Source of the DNA: Stenotrophomonas maltophilia
Lineage (GTDB): Bacteria > Pseudomonadota > Gammaproteobacteria > Xanthomonadales > Xanthomonadaceae
Length of the DNA: 64,000 bases
Reading direction: 5' to 3'
Assembly (NCBI GenBank): GCA_002363385.1
Contig: DEVL01000004.1
Span: forward strand, 425,179-489,178
Shown in pieces: positions 30,276 through 38,277 of the stretch. The notes under the pieces were generated by a model. It had not been told where the DNA came from. It saw only the letters and a program-made list of their open reading frames with translations, and did not search any database. The translations under genes were made by a program, and so were the position numbers. Within the stretch, counting starts at the first letter, position 1. Every line of letters starts with the position of its first letter.

Positions 30276-30430
30276 TGGGGAGTAGCCTCGATGCGAGATT
30301 GGCGATGGCGGAGAAAAAAACGCGCCCAAGCAGCCTTGCTGGCGGCTGACTGGACTTTTATCTGGGTTCCCTAGCCGCGAGCTGGTTTCAGCCGCAACGG
30401 TTAACACTAGATTAACACGGTAACCTCGGA

Positions 30431-30502
30431 TTGTGACGGTTTGGCGACAAAACACACGCCATCACAACGGGATCGTGACGCTATCTTCACATCTGATTGT
30501 GA
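30431..30502. promoter_or_regulatory. cluster of TGTGA/TCACA half-sites upstream of the TonB receptor
   Basis: Five half-sites, TTGTGA (30431), TCACAA (30462), CGTGA (30474), TTCACA (30486) and TTGTGA (30497), alternate in orientation. The last four are spaced 11-12 bp apart, about one helical turn. The cluster lies about 160-230 bp upstream of the receptor start. No single pair has the exact TGTGA-N6-TCACA layout of a CRP/Clp site, so the binding protein is unknown. Confidence 0.4.
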
Positions 30503-30580
30503 CTGGCTGAATTCGGGCCATTTGGCGCCGCCAGCGGTTTCGGGAGGGACCCCGCGGGGGTCTTCAAGGCTCACTGGGGA

Positions 30581-30602
30581 GCCGGCCAGCGGCCGGCACT
30601 AC
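30581..30602 (-). repeat. GTAG-type REP palindrome, copy 1
   Basis: Read on the minus strand it starts GTAGT and then has the stem GCCGGCC/GGCCGGC around a three-base loop. This matches the short GTAG-headed REP (SMAG-like) sequences described in Stenotrophomonas. It lies 3' of the SDR gene. Confidence 0.8.
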
Positions 30603-30633
30603 CGTGAAAGACGCGGTGACGCCCTTGCCGCTC

Positions 30634-31374
30634 TCAGGCCTCGAGGATCTGGCCGCGGTGGGCAGCGCCGGCGGCGGACAGCAACAGGACCGCCGCCGCG
30701 GCGCACTCGGCCGGGTCACGGGCGCTGCGGTCTTCATCCAGCGAAAAGGCACGGGCGCGCAACGCGGTGCGCATCGGACCCGGCTGCAGGCCGCTGACCC
30801 GGACCGGGCTGCGGGCGAGTTCGTCGTGCAGGGAGGCGATCAGGCCGCGAAGGCCATGCTGGGCTGCGCCGTAGCCGCCCCAGTAGGCCTGCCCTACCCG
30901 CGCCGGGTCATCCACGGTGAACACCAGGGCAGCATCGTCGCTCTGGCGCAGCAGTGGCAGGCACGCCTGGGCGAGCCAGGCCGGGGCGGTCAGGTTCACA
31001 TGGACCGCCCGGGCGAAGGCGGCCGGGTCGGCCAGTTCAAATGGGGTCAGCCCGGCGAAATCGGCCGCGCAATAGAGCACGCCATCGAGATGGCCAAGCT
31101 CGGAGTGCAGCCGCTCGGCCAAGGTGGCGTAGTCGTCGGGGCTGGCCCCTTCCAGATCCAGCGGATACAGCAGCGGCTCCGGGCCAGCGGCTTCGACCGC
31201 GGCGTAAACCCGATCCAGCCGACGTGGCTTGCGCCCCAGCAGGACCACGGTTGCCCCGGCCTGCGCGCACGCGACGGCCGCCGCGCTGCCAAAGCCTCCC
31301 CCGGCTCCGGCGATGAGAATGACGCGATCGGCGAGCGATCCGGTCCCGACCACCACGGACGGGACCGCATTCAC
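30634..31374 (-). CDS. YciK-like short-chain dehydrogenase/reductase family protein
   Basis: A 246-residue Rossmann protein. The cofactor loop GAGGGFGSA lies near residues 23-31 and the NAG-equivalent is CAAD near 100. The active-site segment reads YGAAQ where most family members have YxxxK, so the catalytic Lys is Gln. The Ser-bearing strand reads VFTVDDPARVGQ, with no obvious catalytic Ser. It may bind NAD(P) without normal dehydrogenase chemistry. The start is a GTG that overlaps the grxD stop (GTGA), so it is the second gene of a grxD operon. Confidence 0.82.
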   Translation of the reverse strand: MNAVPSVVVGTGSLADRVILIAGAGGGFGSAAAVACAQAGATVVLLGRKPRRLDRVYAAVEAAGPEPLLYPLDLEGASPDDYATLAERLHSELGHLDGVLYCAADFAGLTPFELADPAAFARAVHVNLTAPAWLAQACLPLLRQSDDAALVFTVDDPARVGQAYWGGYGAAQHGLRGLIASLHDELARSPVRVSGLQPGPMRTALRARAFSLDEDRSARDPAECAAAAVLLLSAAGAAHRGQILEA

Positions 31375-31691
31375 GGCTGGGACGCCTCTTCGACGATGCG
31401 CTTGAGCTCGCCGGACTCGAACAGCTCCAGCACGATGTCGCAGCCGCCGATCAGCTCACCGTGGATGAACAGCTGCGGGAACGTCGGCAGGTTGGAGAAG
31501 CGCGGCAGGTTGGCGCGGATCTCGGGCTCTTCCAGCACGTTGACCGTGCGCAGCGCGATCGCGCCGGCGGCCATCAATGCCTGGATGGCACGGCTGGAAA
31601 AGCCGCACATGGGGTATTGCGGGGTGCCCTTCATGAACAACACGAGGGGGTAACGTTCGACTTCGGACTGGATCTGCTGCATCACCGCCAC
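31371..31691 (-). CDS. grxD: Grx4-family monothiol glutaredoxin
   Basis: A ~106-residue protein with the CGFS active site (PMCGFSSRAIQAL) preceded by LFMKGTP and followed by TFPQLFIHGELIGGCDI, all hallmarks of monothiol glutaredoxins. These bind [2Fe-2S] clusters with glutathione and traffic them in the cytosol. A GTG at 31691 is chosen because GGAGGGAGAG lies just upstream at a suitable spacing; an ATG at 31682 or a longer start at 31727 are alternatives. The Fe superoxide dismutase gene is divergent next door. Confidence 0.93.
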   Translation of the reverse strand: MAVMQQIQSEVERYPLVLFMKGTPQYPMCGFSSRAIQALMAAGAIALRTVNVLEEPEIRANLPRFSNLPTFPQLFIHGELIGGCDIVLELFESGELKRIVEEASQP

Positions 31692-31853
31692 AACGACTCT
31701 CCCTCCAATGGGACAACCCGGCCTCACCGGTCGGATAGACTTCCCTGACCGCCATTGTATGCCCTACCTTCGCGTGGTGGGCACCCTGCCATCGGCCACA
31801 CTGATGACGATCCGCCATGGATCGGCGCTCTCCCTTCCCAATCTGCCGTGCCC

Positions 31854-32435
31854 ATGCCCCTCGAACTGCCTCGCCTTCCCTACGACCGCGCCGCCCTTCA
31901 GCCCCACCTGTCCGCGGAGACACTGGACCTTCACCACGGGCGGCACTTCCGTGGCTATCTGGACACGGTGAATGCACGTATCGAAGGCACGGAGCTGGCC
32001 GAGCTGCTCCTGGAGGAAATCGTCCGCCAGAGCCAGGGCAGCCTGTTCGACGCGGCCGCGCAGGCCTGGAACCACCAGTTCTATTTCCAGTGCCTGCACC
32101 CGCGCGCCGGGGGCGATCCGCAGGGCCGGTTGGGTGAACTGGTCACCCGCCACTTCGGGGATGCCAGACGCCTGCGCGAAACATTCGACCGCGCGGCGTT
32201 GAGCCTGTTCGGCTCGGGCTGGGTGTGGCTGGTGCAGCACCCCAATGGCGCGCTCGCGATCCAGGTGACGCGCAACGCAGGCACGCCACTGACCGGGGAG
32301 AGCACCCCGTTACTGGCCTGCGATGTGTGGGAACACGCCTATTACATCGACTACCAGAATGAGCGCGCGCGATATCTGGAGGCGTTCTGGAAGTTGGTGA
32401 ACTGGGACTTCGTGACCGCGCAACTGCGCGATTGA
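31854..32435 (+). CDS. sodB: Fe-type superoxide dismutase
   Basis: A 193-residue cytosolic enzyme dismutating superoxide. Metal-ligand regions are present: [11 protein letters not shown] (first His), [11 protein letters not shown] (second His) and [11 protein letters not shown] (Asp and His). The Gln in AAAQAWNH is the position typical of iron enzymes. YF replaces the usual YW in the second motif, so it is somewhat divergent from E. coli SodB. The start at 31854 gives [11 protein letters not shown], the standard N-terminus; an in-frame upstream start adds 33 unrelated residues. It is divergent from grxD. Confidence 0.93.
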   Translation: MPLELPRLPYDRAALQPHLSAETLDLHHGRHFRGYLDTVNARIEGTELAELLLEEIVRQSQGSLFDAAAQAWNHQFYFQCLHPRAGGDPQGRLGELVTRHFGDARRLRETFDRAALSLFGSGWVWLVQHPNGALAIQVTRNAGTPLTGESTPLLACDVWEHAYYIDYQNERARYLEAFWKLVNWDFVTAQLRD

Positions 32436-32441
32436 GGCGAT

Positions 32442-32463
32442 GCCGGCCAACGGCCGGCACTAT
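32442..32463 (-). repeat. GTAG-type REP palindrome variant, copy 2
   Basis: Stem GCCGGCC/GGCCGGC with the head ATAGT on the minus strand, one base off GTAGT. It lies between the convergent sodB and purK stops. Confidence 0.75.
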
Positions 32464-32470
32464 CGGTCCG

Positions 32471-33616
32471 TCAACCGCGCAGGACCTTGATCACCGGCGC
32501 GACCTGGTCGGCGCGATCCAGCTGCCCACCGACGCTTTCCAATGCACCGGCCAACGCCGCCGGATCATCATCGCGCAGCGTGGCATGGCCGACCTTGCGG
32601 CCGTCCCGCGCCTGCTTGCCGTAATCATGCCAATGGCCGCTGGCCTGGGCGAGCACCGCCGCAGCATCGGGCATCTGCCCGATCCAGTTGAGCATGCAGG
32701 CATGGCCGAGCATGCGCGTGTCGCCCAGCGGCAGGCCAAGCACGGCACGCAGATGGTTTTCGAACTGCGAGGTCTCGCTGCCTTCGATGGTCCAGTGGCC
32801 GGAGTTGTGCACGCGCGGTGCCATCTCGTTGGCCAGCAGCTCTTCGCCGCGGCAGAACAACTCCAGCGCGAACACGCCCACGTAGTCCAGGCGCTCGGCC
32901 AAGGTACGGGCGTAGCCGATGGCCGCCTCGTGCTGCGCCGCCGACAGCTGTGCGGGGGCCAGGCTGGCCGAAAGCACACCGTTGACGTGCCAGTTGCCGG
33001 TGATCGGCCACGCGCGGAACTCGCCCTCCTGCCCACGCACCGCCACCACACTGACCTCGCGATCAAAGGCGACGAAGCCCTCCAGAATCAACCCGGTCTT
33101 CTCGACATGACTGCCGAGGGTGTCCCAGGCTGCGTCGATGTCGGCCGCGCTGCGGATCCGGAACTGGCCCTTGCCGTCGTACCCCAGCCGACGGGTCTTG
33201 ACGATACAGGGCATGCCGAACTCGCCCACCTTGGCCGCCAGTTCGTCGCGGCTGCGGATATCGGCGAAGGCGGGCAGCGGAATGCCCAGCGACTGGAACA
33301 GGGTCTTCTCACTGAGCCGATCCTGGGCCACGGCCAGCGCATCCGGATTGGGATACACCGGCACGCGCTCGGCCAGGAACTTCGCGCTGCGTGCCGGCAC
33401 GTTCTCGAAGTCGAAGGTCACCACGTCCACGCGCGCGGCGAAGGCCGCCAAGGCCGCCTCATCCTCGAACGCGGCCACCTGCAGCGGTGCCACCTGGGCA
33501 CCACAGGCATCGGCGGCCGGGTCGAACAGCTCGAAGCGCAGCCCCATCGGCGCACCGGCCAGAACCATCATGCGGGCGAGCTGACCGCCGCCCAGAATGC
33601 CAACGGTCCTGGTCAT
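32471..33616 (-). CDS. purK: N5-carboxyaminoimidazole ribonucleotide synthase
   Basis: A 381-residue ATP-grasp enzyme converting AIR, bicarbonate and ATP to N5-CAIR in purine synthesis. It begins with [12 protein letters not shown], the dinucleotide-type loop of the PurK N-terminus. The ATP-grasp core includes [15 protein letters not shown], and [16 protein letters not shown] is the PurK substrate-binding signature. Its ATG overlaps the purE stop by 4 bases, the usual purEK operon. Confidence 0.98.
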   Translation of the reverse strand: MTRTVGILGGGQLARMMVLAGAPMGLRFELFDPAADACGAQVAPLQVAAFEDEAALAAFAARVDVVTFDFENVPARSAKFLAERVPVYPNPDALAVAQDRLSEKTLFQSLGIPLPAFADIRSRDELAAKVGEFGMPCIVKTRRLGYDGKGQFRIRSAADIDAAWDTLGSHVEKTGLILEGFVAFDREVSVVAVRGQEGEFRAWPITGNWHVNGVLSASLAPAQLSAAQHEAAIGYARTLAERLDYVGVFALELFCRGEELLANEMAPRVHNSGHWTIEGSETSQFENHLRAVLGLPLGDTRMLGHACMLNWIGQMPDAAAVLAQASGHWHDYGKQARDGRKVGHATLRDDDPAALAGALESVGGQLDRADQVAPVIKVLRG

Positions 33617-34116
33617 TGACGCGGGTCGTCGTGGGCCATGACATCTTCGGTCTGGCGGGCACGGAAGGCGTCCAGCGCTTCACCGATCGCCGGCTGATCC
33701 GACGCGAGCATGGCGGCCGCGAACAGGGCCGCGTTGGAGGCGCCGGCGTTGCCGATGGCGAAGGTGGCCACCGGGATACCGGCCGGCATCTGCACGATCG
33801 AGAGCAGCGAATCCATGCCATTGAGGGCCTTGGACTGCACCGGCACGCCCAGCACCGGCACGGCGGTCTTGGCGGCGATCATGCCCGGCAGGTGCGCGGC
33901 CCCGCCGGCACCGGCGATGATCGCGCGCAGGCCACGCTGGCCCGCCTGCTCGGCGTAGGTGAACAGCACGTCCGGCGTGCGGTGCGCCGAGACCACTTTC
34001 ACTTCATAGGGAACACCCAGCGAATCCAGCTTCTGGGCGGCGTGCTGCATGGTTTCCCAATCCGAGCGGGATCCCATGACGATGCCGACGAGCGGCGCGG
34101 TTTGGTTGAGGGTCAT
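33613..34116 (-). CDS. purE: N5-carboxyaminoimidazole ribonucleotide mutase
   Basis: A 167-residue octameric enzyme converting N5-CAIR to CAIR. It has the class I signature [13 protein letters not shown] at the N-terminus, SAHRTPD with the catalytic His near 50-55, and [11 protein letters not shown]. The length is typical. It is coupled to purK. Confidence 0.98.
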   Translation of the reverse strand: MTLNQTAPLVGIVMGSRSDWETMQHAAQKLDSLGVPYEVKVVSAHRTPDVLFTYAEQAGQRGLRAIIAGAGGAAHLPGMIAAKTAVPVLGVPVQSKALNGMDSLLSIVQMPAGIPVATFAIGNAGASNAALFAAAMLASDQPAIGEALDAFRARQTEDVMAHDDPRQ

Positions 34117-34175
34117 TGGCCGTCACCTGCCTTAAAGACGTATTCTAGCCGTCTTCCACGCAAGACGAAGAATCC

Positions 34176-34445
34176 ATGGATCGCAAGCTGCTCGACCTCC
34201 TGTGCTCGCCCGATACGCGCCAGCCCCTGTCCCTGCTCGACGCCACCGGCCTGGACGCGCTCAACCGCGCGATCGGCAGCGGCGCCGTGCTCAAGGCCGA
34301 TGGCAGCCCGCAGGCGCAGACGCTGCGCGAGGCCCTGCTGACCCGCGACCGCAAGCAGGTGTTCCGCGTGGACGACGGCATCCCGGTGCTGCTGGCCGAA
34401 GAGGCCATCGCCACCGCCCAGATCGCCGATTTCCCGGAAAAATGA
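34176..34445 (+). CDS. Trm112/YcaR-like small protein
   Basis: An 89-residue protein whose start MDRKLLDLLCSPDTRQPL and end FRVDDGIPVLLAEEA match the Trm112p-like family (zinc-ribbon-like partners of methyltransferases in eukaryotes; bacterial role unclear). The usual CPxCxxxL metal site is reduced to one Cys (LLCSPDT), so it probably does not bind zinc. A ~30-residue insertion makes it longer than E. coli YcaR (60). Its stop overlaps the nadC start (ATGA), so the two are coupled. Confidence 0.8.
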   Translation: MDRKLLDLLCSPDTRQPLSLLDATGLDALNRAIGSGAVLKADGSPQAQTLREALLTRDRKQVFRVDDGIPVLLAEEAIATAQIADFPEK

Positions 34446-35299
34446 GCCACCTCCCCGTGCCGGCCCCCGAGGCCGCCCTGGTGGCCGCCGATGTGGCCCG
34501 TGCACTGGCCGAGGACATCGGCAGCGGTGATGTCACTGCCGCCCTGCTCCCGGACCGCCCCGACAGCGCGTACCTGCTGTGCAAGCAGGACGCCGTGATC
34601 GCCGGCCGCCCCTGGTTCGATGCGACGCACCGGGCGCTCGATCCGGACGTCAGGATCGAGTGGCGCGTGGCCGAGGGCGACCGCGTCGCCGCCGGCACCG
34701 TGCTGGCGCTGCTGCAGGGCCGCAACCGCAGCCTGGTGAGCGCGGAACGGACCTCGTTGAACTTCCTGCAGACGCTGTCCGGCACGGCCACCACCACCGC
34801 GGAGTACGTGGCGGCGGTGGCCGGTACCGGCGCGCGGATCCTGGACACCCGCAAGACCCTGCCCGGGCTGCGTGTCGCGCAGAAATACGCGGTGCGCTGC
34901 GGCGGCGGCGACAACCATCGCCTGGGCTTGTTCGACACGGTGATGCTCAAGGAAAACCACATCCGCGCGGCCGGCTCGCTGACCGCAGCGGTGCTCGCGG
35001 CACGTGCGCAGTGGCCGGCGTTGCCGCTGGTAGTCGAGGTCGAAGACCTGGACCAGTTGCGCGAGGCGCTGGCGGTCGGCTGCACCCGTATCCTGATCGA
35101 CGACTTCGACGCTGCCACGCGGCGTGAGGCCGTGCGCATCGCGGCCGGGCGTATCCCGCTGGAAGTGTCCGGCAGTGTCAGCCTGGACGGGCTGCGTGCA
35201 ATCGCCGAGGACGGTGTGGACTGCATCTCCATTGGCGGGCTGACCAAGCACGTGCAGGCGATCGATCTGTCGTTGAAACTGGGCCCGCCCCCGGGCTGA
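34442..35299 (+). CDS. nadC: nicotinate-nucleotide pyrophosphorylase (carboxylating)
   Basis: A 285-residue enzyme converting quinolinate and PRPP to nicotinate mononucleotide, CO2 and PPi in NAD synthesis. Diagnostic stretches are AEDIGSGDVTA near residue 25, ERTSLNFLQTLSGTAT near 100-115, DTRKTLPGLR, YAVRCGGGDNHRLGLFD, MLKENHI and EVSGSVSLDG. The start at 34442 overlaps the Trm112-like stop and gives the normal length; a longer in-frame start at 34202 is inside the upstream gene. Confidence 0.97.
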   Translation: MSHLPVPAPEAALVAADVARALAEDIGSGDVTAALLPDRPDSAYLLCKQDAVIAGRPWFDATHRALDPDVRIEWRVAEGDRVAAGTVLALLQGRNRSLVSAERTSLNFLQTLSGTATTTAEYVAAVAGTGARILDTRKTLPGLRVAQKYAVRCGGGDNHRLGLFDTVMLKENHIRAAGSLTAAVLAARAQWPALPLVVEVEDLDQLREALAVGCTRILIDDFDAATRREAVRIAAGRIPLEVSGSVSLDGLRAIAEDGVDCISIGGLTKHVQAIDLSLKLGPPPG

Positions 35300-35396
35300 C
35301 GCGCGCGTCGATCCCTGATCGACGGCCAGCCGAACTTTCACGGTATGGGCAGATGCGGTCTGCGAGGCTGCGTCTGCCCCCACCTGGAATGCACGC

Positions 35397-36383
35397 ATGC
35401 GCTGCCTGCCGCTTCTCGCCTGCCTGTCTCCCCTGCTCGCGCTGCTGCCGCTCCAAGCGTCCGCCGCCGAGGTCTGTGATGTGCCCCCGCGCTTCGGGTT
35501 GAGCCCGTTGGCCGTGGCCATCGTGCAGACCGCCTGCAACGAACACCGCCTCTGGTATCGGCCCTTCATCGACCGTGATGGCCGCGCAGCCAGCCTGAGT
35601 GTCACCGAAGCCGAGGACGTCCACCTGGCCGACAACGGCCTGGTCGCCTGGCAGCGCGTGGTCGGCTACTGGCGGCAGAGCGGCACGTTGTCCCCGATGG
35701 GCAGCCAGCCCGGCGCATCGAGCTGCATGGCCCCGCCGGGCACGCGCTATACCGACACCGACTGCCGCGCGTTCCTGGTCGACAACCCGTGGTCGGCCGC
35801 CTTCATTTCCTGGGTGATGACCCGGGCCTCGGTGCCCGGCTTCACCCGGTCGCCCCGGCACATCGACTACATCCGCGCCGCGTACCAGAACAGCGGACCG
35901 TACCGGATGACCGATCCTGCGCAGGAGAAACCCGCGCCCGGCGACCTGCTGTGCTACCTGCGCGACCGGCGCGAGACCCTGAGTTACAGCGGGCTGGTGC
36001 AGTCGCTGGGCAGTGGTTCGGTGACGCATTGGAAGTCGCATTGCGAAGTGGTGATCGCGGCCAACATGGGCGGCGATCGCACGCTGTATCTGATCGGCGG
36101 CAATGTCATGAACACCGTGGCGTTGCGCAAACTGTCGCTGGACCGCAGCGGCCGGATCGAGCTGCCCCCCGCGAAGGCCAGTGCAGGCGACGGGGTGGAC
36201 CTGGGCTGCACACCGGGCCGCGAAGACGAATGCAGCTTCAATCGCCAGGACTGGGCCGCACTGCTGAAACTGGTGGCCACCGCGCCGGCAGCGGTGCCTA
36301 TGGACGCGCCCGCTCCGACCGGTACGCCGGTGCCCGGCCCGGTGACACCACCGCCACCGCCACCGCCATCGCGCACGCCGTGA
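35397..36383 (+). CDS. DUF2272 domain-containing exported protein
   Basis: A 328-residue protein with a signal peptide (LLACLSPLLALLPLQASAAE). The DUF2272 core follows at about 60-230: NPWSAAFISWVM, KPAPGDLLCYLRD, HCEVVI and IGGNVMNTV. The pattern of a conserved SAAFISW, GDLLC and HCEVV resembles NlpC/P60- and CHAP-like amidase folds, so a periplasmic peptidoglycan-related hydrolase is possible but unproven. The tail is Pro/Ala-rich with a terminal poly-Pro run. It is transcribed with the DUF3301 gene 85 bases downstream. Confidence 0.85.
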   Translation: MRCLPLLACLSPLLALLPLQASAAEVCDVPPRFGLSPLAVAIVQTACNEHRLWYRPFIDRDGRAASLSVTEAEDVHLADNGLVAWQRVVGYWRQSGTLSPMGSQPGASSCMAPPGTRYTDTDCRAFLVDNPWSAAFISWVMTRASVPGFTRSPRHIDYIRAAYQNSGPYRMTDPAQEKPAPGDLLCYLRDRRETLSYSGLVQSLGSGSVTHWKSHCEVVIAANMGGDRTLYLIGGNVMNTVALRKLSLDRSGRIELPPAKASAGDGVDLGCTPGREDECSFNRQDWAALLKLVATAPAAVPMDAPAPTGTPVPGPVTPPPPPPPSRTP

Positions 36384-36467
36384 TGGCAAACGCGCGGATG
36401 GCTTGATCCGCGCCGCATTCGTCGCCATCTTGGGGGGACCGACCTCCCTGACCGCGCCGAGTCACCG

Positions 36468-36824
36468 ATGCCCAGTTTGATCCTGTTGATGATTGCCGGC
36501 GCGTTCGCCTACGCCTTCTGGAATTCCTCGCGTGCCGCCGCCGAGCGTGCCGGCGTGCTTGGCCGCAATGCCTGCCGCGCTGCCGATGTGCAGTGGCTGG
36601 ACCAGAGCGTGCACGCCACCGGCCTGCGCGTGTGCCGCAAGGACAACGGCTGGCTGGGCTGGGAGCGCACCTTCAAGTTCGAGTACTCGCACGATGGCGT
36701 GGACCGCCACAGCGGCCGCATGGTGCTGCGCGGTGATCAGCTGATCACGTTCGTCGGGCCATCGGCGGCGAGGATCAGCGAGATCCGGCGCGATATCGAT
36801 ACGCGCGATGCCGAGGACGTGTGA
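36468..36824 (+). CDS. DUF3301 domain-containing protein
   Basis: A 118-residue protein with one N-terminal hydrophobic helix (LILLMIAGAFAYAFW) followed by a small soluble domain with CRAADVQWLDQSVH, GWLGWERTFKFEYS and RHSGRMVLRG, the DUF3301 pattern. It is probably anchored in the inner membrane; the function is unknown. Confidence 0.82.
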   Translation: MPSLILLMIAGAFAYAFWNSSRAAAERAGVLGRNACRAADVQWLDQSVHATGLRVCRKDNGWLGWERTFKFEYSHDGVDRHSGRMVLRGDQLITFVGPSAARISEIRRDIDTRDAEDV

Positions 36825-36827
36825 GCA

Positions 36828-36849
36828 GCCGACCAGCGGTCGGCACTCC
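36828..36849 (-). repeat. REP palindrome related to the GTAG family, copy 3
   Basis: Stem GCCGACC/GGTCGGC with a three-base loop. The minus-strand head reads GGGAGT rather than GTAGT. It lies four bases after the DUF3301 stop. Confidence 0.65.
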
Positions 36850-36856
36850 CAATGAA

Positions 36857-36878
36857 ATGGCCGCCTTGCGGCGGCCAT
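36857..36878. terminator. bidirectional terminator between DUF3301 and sspB
   Basis: A perfect 9-bp stem ATGGCCGCC/GGCGGCCAT with loop TTGC lies between convergent stops. The minus-strand tail is TTTCATT. Confidence 0.7.
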
Positions 36879-36886
36879 GGTGTCGC

Positions 36887-37330
36887 TTATTTGACCACCC
36901 GCAGATGCGGGCGACCGCTGGGCTTGGGCGGTGCGTCATCCGGGGGCGTCGGTGAATCATCCGGCGGCAGCTCATCGTCCGGACCCGGCTCGTGGCCCGG
37001 GATGTCATCCGGCAGCGCCATGCCCTGCCCCGTCTCGCGGGCATACACCGCCAGCACGGCCGAGATCGGCACCTGCACCGGGTAGCTGGTGCCGGAGAAG
37101 CGGGCCGAGAAGCTCACACTGTCATTGTCGATATGCAGGCGCACCACGGCGCGCTCGGCGATGTTCAGGACGACGCGGCCGTCCTTGACCGCGCTCTGCG
37201 GCACCTGCACGCCCGGCATGCCGGCGTCGACCAGGATATGCGGCGTCAGGTCGTTGTCATTGATCCATTCCACCAAGGCCCGCAACAGGTACGGACGGTG
37301 GCTGGTCATGCGAAAAGTGTCTTCAGTCAT
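36887..37330 (-). CDS. sspB: ClpXP protease specificity-enhancing factor
   Basis: A 147-residue adaptor that delivers ssrA-tagged proteins to ClpXP. The N-terminal domain is recognised by RPYLLRALVEWINDNDLTPH and by the strand VLNIAERAVVRLHIDND. An acidic Pro-rich linker (EPGPDDELPPDDSPT) and the C-terminal ClpX-binding tail (RPHLRVVK) complete the protein. The true start may be an internal Met at 37309. It is downstream of sspA, the usual pairing. Confidence 0.95.
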   Translation of the reverse strand: MTEDTFRMTSHRPYLLRALVEWINDNDLTPHILVDAGMPGVQVPQSAVKDGRVVLNIAERAVVRLHIDNDSVSFSARFSGTSYPVQVPISAVLAVYARETGQGMALPDDIPGHEPGPDDELPPDDSPTPPDDAPPKPSGRPHLRVVK

Positions 37331-37481
37331 GTGGTAGCGCCGAGCCGTGCTCGACTGGTCTTGATCCGGATTGCCTGGTGCAAGTGTACGCGCCCGCCTG
37401 CCCGCAGGTCAGCCATGGCGCGTCCCGGCACCGCGATTTCGTTCAGTCCACCGGTGCCGCACCGGCACGCGCGCCCGTGGG

Positions 37482-38117
37482 TCAGGCCGGCAGGTCGCGC
37501 AGTTTCTTTTCCTGATCGGTCAGGCTGCGGATGAAGCCAGGGTGCCGGAAAATACGGTTGCCATAGTCTTCGATCGACTTGCCATCCTTGGGCAGGGCAA
37601 CATCCAAGGCCTGCAGGCGCCAGATGATCGGCGCCATCGCGCAGTCGGCCAGGCTCATTTCCGGATTGAGGAAGAACTTGCTGGCCTTGAACAACGGCAC
37701 CGCGCTGGTCAGCAGTTCCCTGAGCCGCTTGCGCCCGGCCTCGGCCTGGGTCTTGTTGCCCAACTGGATGGCCTGCACCTGCGGCACCCAGTCATGTTCG
37801 ATGCGCAGCATCGCCAAGCGGATGCGGGCCCGCGAGAGCGGATCGACCGGCATCAGCGGCGGGTGCGGATAGCGCTCGTCCAGGTACTCACTGACCACCG
37901 ACGCCGCATACAGCACCAGCTCGCGCTCTACCAGGGTAGGCACGGAGTGGTACGGATTGAGATCGATGAGATCTTCGGGCGGGTTCTGCGGATCGACCGG
38001 TACGGAGTCATAAGTGACGCCCTTGGCCGCCAGTACCAGCCGCACGCGATGGCACAGGACATCGTCGTTCGAGGAAAACAGCGTCAGGGTGTTCCGCATG
38101 CGTACGCTCGCCGCCAT
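37482..38117 (-). CDS. sspA: stringent starvation protein A
   Basis: A 211-residue glutathione-S-transferase-fold protein that binds RNA polymerase. It has a thioredoxin-like N-terminal domain (LTLFSSNDDVLCHRVRLVLA), the NPYHSVPTLVERELVLY substrate-site region and an all-helical C-terminal domain. The start at 38117 is preferred over 38171. A 151-base gap precedes sspB. Confidence 0.95.
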   Translation of the reverse strand: MAASVRMRNTLTLFSSNDDVLCHRVRLVLAAKGVTYDSVPVDPQNPPEDLIDLNPYHSVPTLVERELVLYAASVVSEYLDERYPHPPLMPVDPLSRARIRLAMLRIEHDWVPQVQAIQLGNKTQAEAGRKRLRELLTSAVPLFKASKFFLNPEMSLADCAMAPIIWRLQALDVALPKDGKSIEDYGNRIFRHPGFIRSLTDQEKKLRDLPA

Positions 38118-38227
38118 CAAAGGCTCTCCAACGTCCGGTAACCGCCGGTCGTATCGGCGCCGCCAGCCCATTGCCGACGGTCGTCACAGTACCCGAGTGT
38201 GCAACCGCACATCACAAAAGCCAATAG

Positions 38228-38257
38228 GTCGATCGTCCCACGGGAGGAACGATCGAC
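38228..38257 (-). terminator. terminator after petABC
   Basis: The 9-bp stem GTCGATCGT/ACGATCGAC with a 12-base loop is followed on the minus strand by CTATTGGCTTTTG, just beyond the petC stop. Confidence 0.65.
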
Positions 38258-38277
38258 ACAGGACGGCGCCCGACGGC

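Noticed and set aside
30462..30502. Classic CRP/Clp operator upstream of the TonB receptor
   Set aside because: The half-sites are present but none has the N6 spacing; they are reported only as an unexplained half-site cluster.
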